Assembly: GCF_000701445.1 (NCBI RefSeq)
Contig: NZ_JNIX01000003.1
Location: forward strand, 1-64,000
Length of the DNA stretch: 64,000 nucleotides
Direction: 5' to 3'
DNA from: Brevundimonas bacteroides DSM 4726
Lineage (GTDB): Bacteria; Pseudomonadota; Alphaproteobacteria; Caulobacterales; Caulobacteraceae
The notes under the pieces are model-generated. The model was not told the origin of the DNA and did no database searches. It worked only from the letters and a program-made list of their open reading frames with translations. How positions within the stretch are numbered: position 1 is the stretch's first letter; every line of letters begins with the position of its first letter. Both the position numbers and the translations under genes were made by a program. Shown here in pieces: positions 56,266-64,000 of the stretch.

Positions 56266-56862
56266 TTAATGGGGGCTTTCGCCCGATCCGGACGGCGGCG
56301 CCGGGTCCGAGGCGTCCACGGCATGCAGGGAGTGCAAGGAGTCCACGGAGTCCATGGAGTCCACGGAGTCCATGCCGTCGCGATCGTCCGGATGGGTCGG
56401 CGCATAGGGCCAGGGCTGCTCGTCGCGCTCGAAGGCGCGGGCCTGCTCCTCCTCGATGAAGCGCTCCAGCTCATCGGCCTCGTCAAGCATCAGGGCCTGG
56501 ACCTTGTGCCAGCGGAGCACCTCGCCGGCGTCGCCCCGGATCACGGCGCGGGTCAGCCGGCCCCAGGCCACGCGCGCCAGGTCGCCCGGCTCGATCTGGT
56601 GAAGGTCCCCGCCGACGCGCTCCACCAGGATGCGGCCCTCGTCCCAGGGATCGCGGTCGGCGACGGGCGGGAGCCACGGCTGATCGGCGCGCCGCCACCC
56701 CTCGCGCGCGGCGCGTACCCTGAGCGCCGACAGGCTGACGCCATGACGCCGGGCGCAGTCCGGCCCCGACAGCCCGGCCAGATAGTCGGCCCGGACCTCC
56801 TTCCAAACCGCCTCCGGCGCGATGCGCACCCCCCGTGTCGGCGCCGTCAAACCCTGATCCAT
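56266..56862 (-). CDS. Unknown protein with terminase-small-subunit-like HTH and a repeat tail
   Basis: The 198-residue product has a helix-turn-helix-like segment near residues 35-60 (GPDCARRHGVSLSALRVRAA, then REGW). Phage terminase small subunits and related DNA-binding proteins show the same pattern. A central helical part follows (ALMLDEADELERFIEEEQAR). The end is a low-complexity tail coded by 9-base repeats (DSVDSMDSVDSLHSLHAVDA). I chose ATG 56862, preceded by a strong ggagggg site; ATG 56886 is an alternative. No other phage gene is near. Confidence 0.62.
   Translation of the reverse strand: MDQGLTAPTRGVRIAPEAVWKEVRADYLAGLSGPDCARRHGVSLSALRVRAAREGWRRADQPWLPPVADRDPWDEGRILVERVGGDLHQIEPGDLARVAWGRLTRAVIRGDAGEVLRWHKVQALMLDEADELERFIEEEQARAFERDEQPWPYAPTHPDDRDGMDSVDSMDSVDSLHSLHAVDASDPAPPSGSGESPH
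56311..56375. repeat. 9-base tandem repeat coding a Ser-Asp-Leu/Met tail
   Basis: Units of the form gtccacgga and gtccatgga repeat with 9-base period, extending with weaker gtgcaagga-like units. They lie in the 3' end of the gene at 56266-56862. Related words occur in the intergenic gap at 36956-37016. Confidence 0.65.
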
Positions 56863-56992
56863 GATCCCCTCCGCGAAAGCCGCCATTGTAAGCGAGCCCC
56901 GGACCGCGTTCGCGATATCGCGCTTCGTCAGGAACGGGCGTTGATTGGATTGGGGAAATCGGCGCGTCGTTGGATGATTGAGCGGAACAGGG

Positions 56993-57176
56993 CCTTCTCC
57001 CCTTGCGAGAGAAGGTGGCCCGGAGGGCCGGATGAGGGGTGAAACACCGCTCTGTTCGCTGTGCCTCCGAACCAACCCCGGTATCCGCGTTTTCGTACCC
57101 CTCATCCGACCTCGCTGCGCTCGGCCACCCCTCCTCGGTCGCGATGCGACCTTCGTCGACCCGCAAGGGGAGAAGG
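56993..57176. repeat. Inverted pair of intergenic repeat elements
   Basis: The 370-base gap between the HTH protein and the DsbA-like gene holds two facing copies of one element. The left copy (about 56993-57045) reads ctccccttgcgagagaaggtggccc... and ends in ggatgaggggtg. The right copy (about 57097-57176) reads acccctcatccgacctcgc... and ends in gcaaggggagaagg. Each half also contains small palindromes. It is a REP/BIME-like intergenic repeat. No gene is seen here. Confidence 0.65.
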
Positions 57177-57232
57177 ATGCAGTTTCGCTACCCTGCGCCC
57201 ATATCCCTCCCCACCCCCTCGGAGCCCCCGCC

Positions 57233-57895
57233 ATGACCCGCACCCTGAAGATCGACTTCGTCTCGGACGTGGTCTGCCCCTGGTGCGTGGTGGGGCTGGG
57301 CGGGCTGGAGGGGGCGCTGGAGCGGCTGAGGGGCGAAGGCATTCAGGCCGAGGTGACGTTCCAGCCGTTCGAGCTGAACCCCGGCATGGCGCCCGAGGGC
57401 GAGAATGTCGGCGAGCATATCGCGAAGAAATATGGCTCCACGCCCGAGCAGTCGGCGGCGAACCGGGCGATGATCACCGAACGCGCCGCCGAGGCATGGG
57501 ACGGCTTTCAGATGCGGATGGGGCCGGACAGCCGCATCTGGAACACGTTTGACGCCCACCGCCTGCTGCACTGGGCCGGGACGGTGGGGGCGGCCCCCCA
57601 GAGGGCGCTGAAGGAGGCGTTGTTCCGGGCGCATTTCACCGAGAACCGGTCGCTGGCGGATGCGGATGTGCTGGCCGATGCGGCGGCGGCCGCGGGTCTG
57701 GACGGGGACAAGGCCGTCGAGGTCCTGGCCGACGACCTGTTCGCCGCCGAGGTGCGGGCCGAGGAACAGCTGTGGCGCGCCCGGGGGATCAACGCGGTCC
57801 CGGCGGTGGTGGTGGAGGGGAAGTACCTGATCAGCGGCGGCCAGCCGGCGGCGGTTTTCGAAGAGGCGTTGCGGCGGATCGCGGGGGAGGGGTGA
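57233..57895 (+). CDS. DsbA-family (FrnE-like) oxidoreductase
   Basis: The 220-residue thioredoxin-fold protein begins LKIDFVSDVVCPWCVVGLGG, with a CPWC active site near residue 15 and no signal peptide. It has FQPFELNPGMAPEG, FDAHRLLHWA and NAVPAVVVEGKYLISGGQPA with the cis-Pro, all typical of FrnE/DSBA-like cytoplasmic proteins. ATG 57233 is chosen because the first beta strand starts just after it. It is preceded by an inverted intergenic repeat. Confidence 0.9.
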   Translation: MTRTLKIDFVSDVVCPWCVVGLGGLEGALERLRGEGIQAEVTFQPFELNPGMAPEGENVGEHIAKKYGSTPEQSAANRAMITERAAEAWDGFQMRMGPDSRIWNTFDAHRLLHWAGTVGAAPQRALKEALFRAHFTENRSLADADVLADAAAAAGLDGDKAVEVLADDLFAAEVRAEEQLWRARGINAVPAVVVEGKYLISGGQPAAVFEEALRRIAGEG

Positions 57896-57910
57896 GGCAC
57901 CGTTCAAAAG

Positions 57911-58697
57911 TTATGCAGCTTTGGAAAGCTGCGCACCGAACGGATCGAAGACATTCAGAAGGAGCGCTTCGATGTGACCCGCAACAGTGGCGTTGCCTAG
58001 TTTCAGTTGGGAGGGATGCCCGCAGTCGTTTCGCAAATCCAAGCAACGCTTCAGGGCCTTTTTCTGACTACTGTCGATAGCCGAAATTCTAAACAAGGAA
58101 TCCAGAAATAGGCTCTCTTTCGAGATATCCCTTAGGTCCGAAAGCCCCATGGCAGGCTTTTTCAAAACGCCGTGGGCTATCGCGTCGGCATTGAAAATCG
58201 GCCAAATGTTTTTGAAACACGTAGTCCTGAAGTACCGAAACGGCGCCAGTCCAAGCCATGATTATTGCGGCTCGGCGACAACCAGATTTTGCACACTCCA
58301 CGGCCTCTAGAACGAAGCTCCTAGTTTCGTGCGACGATAAACTGCGAGCATGAGCTTCAAGCGCCGCCATATCTCGATCAGTGCTGGTGTTCGTATTCTC
58401 GGGCTCCGATAATTCGAGGGCGAACTCTTCCTCGAGAGCTGCATATGCGGAGGCGCGTATGCGAAACGAACTGCCGGCCGAATTCTTGAGCAGACGGCGA
58501 TCTGCGATCAATCGTTGTCTTAGTCGGGTAATATTGGGAGACGAGATGCCTTCCGAGTGGAAGAAGGTTCTGATCTCTGCCGTCGAAATCTCGATCTGAT
58601 CCTGGAACTTCGCGTTCCACCAAATGAAGGCCACGGCTGCGTCCGCCTCAGTAAGACGCCGGGACACCACGAGTTTGGTCAGCTCTGTTATTTTCAT
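57911..58697 (-). pseudogene. Frameshifted gene: N-terminal winged-helix-like part plus HEPN-like C-terminal part
   Basis: Two overlapping frames look like one broken 261-codon gene. The first runs from ATG 58697 (MKITELTKLVVSRRLTEADA, VAFIWWNAKFQDQ, then FHSEGISSPNITRLRQRLIA) and is helical to DYVFQKHLADF. Reading one T less in the TTTT run at 58194-58197 continues as FNADAIAHGVLKKPAMGLSD and later CLDLRNDCGHPSQ, ending at TAA 57911. The RNDCGH stretch fits the RX4-6H motif of HEPN domains. The gene starts one base after the stop of its partner (58699-59325). A sequencing error, a true pseudogene or programmed slippage are all possible. Confidence 0.72.
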
Positions 58698-58698
58698 T

Positions 58699-59325
58699 CT
58701 AGGCCCCCTTCTTCGGAGGCAGATTCTCGTCGACGAAGTCTCGTCCGACAAATTTCATAGAGAATAGCTTTCCCTCCTTTGCCACCCAATTGTCAGTTGC
58801 CATTCGTCCAAGGACAACATCAAGTGCTTTTGGAAGGGGCTTTATGCCGCCTAGGCGCATGAGCGTATAAATTTCATTGTAATCAAAGCCGGGTCGTCCA
58901 AGTAGTTCCTCGCCCTTCATCATCGCAACAGCTACTTGATGATTTTGCTCGACGGGAGCTTTATCCCTAACAAATTCGCGGAGGGCTCGTTCTTTGTCCT
59001 CGGACAAGTCCAGCTTCACCGGCTCAAAACTTCCGATACGGCCTGGCCGACCCGACGAACCTCCCGGCGTCCGGTTGCTCTTCTGCCGCTTCTCTCCGGC
59101 GACCGATTCGGTCTTTGGTGCAGAGGGCGCGGTGATCTGCTCTTCCCGATTGGCCGGCTGGGTTCTGGGCGGCGGGACCGCGTCCTGGTTTCCAAGTCGC
59201 GTCGCGACGGCTATTTCCTTTGCCTTATCAGCAACATGTGCAAAATTCCCAGCCGATGACTCGATCTCGATCGTGCCATCCAAGATATTCATCCTGAGAG
59301 AAACGCGGTCCGTATCGGCGCTCAT
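58699..59325 (-). CDS. Unknown protein, partner of the HEPN-like gene
   Basis: The 208-residue product is not recognised. Its N-terminal 50 residues look folded (MNILDGTIEIESSAGNFAHV, ADKAKEIAVA). A Pro-, Arg- and Gly-rich linker follows (about 55-110), then a helical C-terminal part (REFVRDKAPVEQNHQVAVAM, EIYTLMRLGGIKPLPKALDV, RMATDNWVAKEGKLFSMKFV) with a winged-helix-like feel. GGAG lies 8 bases before ATG 59325. It is probably co-transcribed with the frameshifted gene. The islet has clearly lower GC than the flanks, suggesting acquisition. Confidence 0.68.
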   Translation of the reverse strand: MSADTDRVSLRMNILDGTIEIESSAGNFAHVADKAKEIAVATRLGNQDAVPPPRTQPANREEQITAPSAPKTESVAGEKRQKSNRTPGGSSGRPGRIGSFEPVKLDLSEDKERALREFVRDKAPVEQNHQVAVAMMKGEELLGRPGFDYNEIYTLMRLGGIKPLPKALDVVLGRMATDNWVAKEGKLFSMKFVGRDFVDENLPPKKGA

Positions 59326-59494
59326 TTGGGAATCTCCATCGCCCATGTAGCTCCATATATCCCAAAACAGCAGTCTGCGCAAAAGCAGAGGCTAAGGGAA
59401 TCCACGCAAGTCTGTTGCCATTCATGGGCTGTCTTGCGGATTGTTCTCTCCACGTTCTGCGTATTGGCAAACGTGAATAGGTAATGAGCGGCCT
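59326..59494. other. Lower-GC intergenic gap in the islet
   Basis: This 169-base gap between two minus-strand genes presumably holds the promoter of the two-gene unit. No clear palindrome or gene is seen. Confidence 0.4.
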
Positions 59495-59908
59495 TCAGGT
59501 GGCTGAAAAAGCGCCAAAAAGGATGGCTCCGACGCTCAATACGAGAGAGATCAACCCGAGCCAGAACGACAGGACGCCTAGCTTGGTGGCGGAGGAATAT
59601 GTGGGATCGGTTGCGTTCCATCCCCAGCCAAGTTGGTCCAAGAATCCCGCTTCGTTAAGCTTGAATTCGTGCGTTTGGCCGTATGTCACGCCCAAGCGCT
59701 GACGCACTGCCTCATCCAGGAGGATTTTGCCCTCCGCCTTTCCCAAGCCCCGCAACACTGCGTAGGCGTGGGAACCACCGGTTCGGATTTTGTGGATACG
59801 TCCAGTGCGCAGGCCACTCCGATCCGCCTCCGCGATGCGGATCACATCTTTGTAGACATCCTCGCTGCGCGCGCTTCGGACGAGGAGTTGGACGGTTACG
59901 GTTGCCAT
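59495..59908 (-). CDS. Unknown protein: beta-barrel-like domain with C-terminal membrane anchor
   Basis: The 137-residue product starts MATVTVQLLVRSARSEDVYK. Residues 10-90 have a pattern reminiscent of double-psi beta-barrels such as the Cdc48 N domain: DVIRIAEADRSGLRTGRIHK, then GKILLDEAVRQRLGVTYGQT. The last 30 residues are one or two membrane segments (LGVLSFWLGLISLVLSVGAI, LFGAF). ATG 59908 has ggag about 9-10 bases upstream. It lies in the low-GC islet. The fold call is only a pattern impression. Confidence 0.65.
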   Translation of the reverse strand: MATVTVQLLVRSARSEDVYKDVIRIAEADRSGLRTGRIHKIRTGGSHAYAVLRGLGKAEGKILLDEAVRQRLGVTYGQTHEFKLNEAGFLDQLGWGWNATDPTYSSATKLGVLSFWLGLISLVLSVGAILFGAFSAT

Positions 59909-59965
59909 AACGCGGATCTCCAATGGTCTCTAACCACTGGCGCGATAGTAGAGTCTTGTCGACCC

Positions 59966-62120
<2,155 letters not shown>

Positions 62121-62222
62121 ACGGGCGGAGCATAGGCCGAGGCGGGAGGCTTGGAAACCTTTCGCGGGCGCGGGGCGAAATCCGGGGCTAGGCTGAGGGC
62201 CAGTGCCTTAAGGAGACCCGCC

Positions 62223-63473
62223 ATGCGATCCGAACCCTTCGACTTCGACTGCGCAGATGGGCGGCGGGTGCGCGGGCGGCTGGATCGGCCGGACGGGCAG
62301 GCAAGGGCCTATGCCCTGTTCGCCCACTGCTTCACCTGCGGAAAGGACAATCTGGCGGCGACACGGATCGCCCGGGCGCTGGCGGCCGAGGGGGTCGGCA
62401 CGCTGAGGATCGACTTCGCCGGGATCGGCGAGGCGGGCATGGCCCCCATGCCGGCGGGCTTCACCGTGGACGTCGGCGACCTGGTCGAGGCGGCGGGGCA
62501 TATGGCGCGGAACGGCTGTGCGCCGGGCCTGCTGATCGGCCACAGCCTGGGCGGGGCGGCGGCGATCGCGGCGGCGGGCGACATCGACAGCGTCAAGGCC
62601 GTGGCGGTGATCGGCGCGCCGTTCGACGTGGATCATGTGCTGAAGCTCTTGGGGCCGGGCGCCGAGGGGCTGATGCACGGGGAGACCCATGAGGCGGTCG
62701 TCGGCGGGCGGGCGGTGTCGGTGGGGGCAGGCTTCGCCGAGGACCTGAAGGCGCAGGACCAGAAGACGCGGCTGGCGAACCTGAAGCGGGCGCTGCTGAT
62801 CCTGCATTCGCCGGTCGATCAGGTGGTGGGGGTGGAGGAGGCCAGCGCCATCTTCATGGCGGCGAAACACCCCAAGAGCTTCTGCTCGCTGGACAAGGCC
62901 GACCATCTGCTGAGCCGACCGGAAGACGCCGCCTATGCCGCGACGGTGATCGCGGCCTGGGCCAGCCGCTATGTCGGGGACATGACGACGCCGGAGACGG
63001 CGCCCACCTCGGACGGGGTGGTGAGGGTCAGCGAGACCGGCGCCGGCAAGTTCCAGGCTCGGGTCGAGGCGGGTGGGGCCATGCTGCTGGCCGACGAGCC
63101 GGTGTCGGTGGGCGGACTGGCCAGCGGGCCGACACCCTATGAGCTGGTGGCGGCGGGGCTCGGGGCCTGCACCGTCATGACGCTGAGGCTCTATGCCGAC
63201 AAGAAGGGCCTGCCGCTGGAGCGCGCCTCGGTCGAGGTGCGCCATGAGAAGCAGCCGGGGCAGACGCCACCGGATGTGTTCGAGCGGACCCTGAAGCTGG
63301 AGGGAACCTTCGATGAGGACCAACGCGCGCGCATGTTCGAGATCGCCGACAAGTGCCCGGTGCATCGCACCCTGGAGGGCGGGGCGCGGGTGGTGACGCG
63401 GGCCGACGCGCCCGCCATGCCCGCCCCCGGCGAGGAAGAGCACTTTCAGGAGATGGAGGACGTCTGCCGCTAG
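62223..63473 (+). CDS. Bifunctional alpha/beta hydrolase - OsmC family protein
   Basis: The 416-residue product has an N-terminal alpha/beta hydrolase (about 1-250) with the nucleophile elbow GLLIGHSLGGAAAIAAAG, an acidic residue in LILHSPVDQVVGVEEA and His in SLDKADHLLSR. Residues 265-405 are an OsmC/Ohr domain with the conserved Cys in GLGACTVMTLRLYADKKG and ADKCPVHRTLEGGARV. Such fusions are known in proteobacteria. The OsmC part suggests peroxide or organic hydroperoxide detoxification. aaggaga lies just upstream of ATG 62223. Confidence 0.92.
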   Translation: MRSEPFDFDCADGRRVRGRLDRPDGQARAYALFAHCFTCGKDNLAATRIARALAAEGVGTLRIDFAGIGEAGMAPMPAGFTVDVGDLVEAAGHMARNGCAPGLLIGHSLGGAAAIAAAGDIDSVKAVAVIGAPFDVDHVLKLLGPGAEGLMHGETHEAVVGGRAVSVGAGFAEDLKAQDQKTRLANLKRALLILHSPVDQVVGVEEASAIFMAAKHPKSFCSLDKADHLLSRPEDAAYAATVIAAWASRYVGDMTTPETAPTSDGVVRVSETGAGKFQARVEAGGAMLLADEPVSVGGLASGPTPYELVAAGLGACTVMTLRLYADKKGLPLERASVEVRHEKQPGQTPPDVFERTLKLEGTFDEDQRARMFEIADKCPVHRTLEGGARVVTRADAPAMPAPGEEEHFQEMEDVCR

Positions 63474-63626
63474 TAGAGGCCTCAGCCGCCGATGACATTT
63501 GAAGCGGTGACTCATTTCTGTACTGAGTACGGTACCGGACATTGTCGTTTGGAATCATGATCTTGATGCAACCACTTTTCTGATTGGGCATTGCTCCGTC
63601 GAGATTGAGCGGCGAGGATGTTCTGC

Positions 63627-64000
63627 ATGGGCCTGGAGCGGCTGGTCTATGAAAGTACGGCGACAGGGTCGACGAACTCCTTGGGCAACCTCGCGGTGAT
63701 CCTGGCGGAGTCCCACCGCAACAATGCCCGCGACGGTCTTTCGGGGGCGCTTGCCGCGCATGCCGATCGCTACATCCAGGCAATCGAAGGTCCTCGCGCA
63801 GCGCTCGACGCCTTGCTTCGACGGCTTGAGGACGATCCAAGGCATCGCGATCTGCGGCTGCTGGACCGTTTCACGACCGATCACCGCATGTTCGAGGGCT
63901 GGACCATGGCCAACGCTCGTGTGACGCCAGCGCTGGAGCGGTTGCTCGACACCATGATGGCGCGGGACGTTCCGTCGCCGTCCTGGATCCTGATGGCCCT
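63627..64000 (+). CDS. BLUF-domain photoreceptor protein, N-terminal part (runs off window)
   Basis: The 124 codons seen match a BLUF blue-light sensor domain: the FAD-contacting Tyr in RLVYEST, ILAESHRNNARDGLSGALAA with the Asn pair, YIQAIEGPRAALDALLRRLE with the switch Gln, DDPRHRDLRLLDRF and MFEGWTMANAR with Trp near the end. The start ATG 63627 has gagga about 9 bases upstream; ATG 63618 is an alternative. Whether an effector domain follows cannot be seen. The 150-base gap upstream has no gene. Confidence 0.88.
   Translation, partial: MGLERLVYESTATGSTNSLGNLAVILAESHRNNARDGLSGALAAHADRYIQAIEGPRAALDALLRRLEDDPRHRDLRLLDRFTTDHRMFEGWTMANARVTPALERLLDTMMARDVPSPSWILMA

Noticed and set aside
56887..57342. 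N-terminal extension of the HTH protein frame through the repeat region
   Set aside because: It crosses the inverted intergenic repeat and the start of the FrnE-like gene; ATG 56862 has a strong ribosome-binding site.

Overview
The window is high-GC alphaproteobacterial DNA, most likely from the Caulobacterales and plausibly Brevundimonas. This is inference: it rests on the GC-rich third positions, the many GTG and TTG starts, the OmpA-like and RTX surface proteins, and the gene families present. No rRNA, tRNA, transposase or CRISPR array was found.

Layout. (1) 1-407: the 5' part of an outer-membrane beta-barrel gene on the minus strand. (2) 651-5775: a partial nonulosonic (legionaminic-type) acid pathway: NeuB-like synthase, NeuC-like epimerase, CMP-sugar synthetase (convergent), LegB-type dehydratase and a CBS-nucleotidyltransferase of the PtmE/LegE type. 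(3) 5953-10329: a KpsM/KpsE/KpsT-type ABC exporter, an unknown protein and an FkbM methyltransferase. (4) 10340-15234 (minus): the dTDP-L-rhamnose operon rfbC-rfbB-rfbD-rfbA followed by a lipoprotein gene. (5) 15319-37840: about 13 glycosyltransferases, methyltransferases, an acyltransferase and a sulfotransferase, many overlapping by 4 bases. (6) 38012-49182: a type I secretion locus with an RTX repeat protein, a sulfotransferase, HlyD adaptor, ABC ATPase, a small DUF6471 protein and a large serralysin-type RTX metalloprotease. (7) 49301-51511: a ManC-AGE-epimerase fusion. (8) 51608-57895: housekeeping genes argB, a HAD nucleotidase, dapD, exoD-like, dsbB, coq7 and a DsbA/FrnE-like oxidoreductase, with two unknown minus-strand genes. 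(9) 57911-59908: a lower-GC islet of three unknown genes, one frameshifted and with a HEPN-like motif. (10) 59966-62120: thiC under a TPP riboswitch. (11) 62223-64000: a hydrolase-OsmC fusion and the start of a BLUF photoreceptor gene.

Together, regions 2-7 look like one surface-glycan and surface-protein factory. Nucleotide sugars (nonulosonate, dTDP-rhamnose, GDP-mannose) feed a long set of tailoring enzymes. A capsule-type ABC exporter would move the glycan out, and a type I system would secrete calcium-binding RTX proteins. No OPX/KpsD-type or TolC-type outer-membrane partner, and no LegC or LegH enzyme, is in the window, so these must lie elsewhere if the pathways are complete.

The observations most worth a second look are: a short helical module ending in EGR that is shared by cytoplasmic glycosyl- and methyltransferases and the tail of the secreted metalloprotease; the HEPN-like frameshifted pair in the low-GC islet; two in-frame repeat insertions in ThiC; and a conserved unnamed C-terminal domain in three GT4 paralogues.
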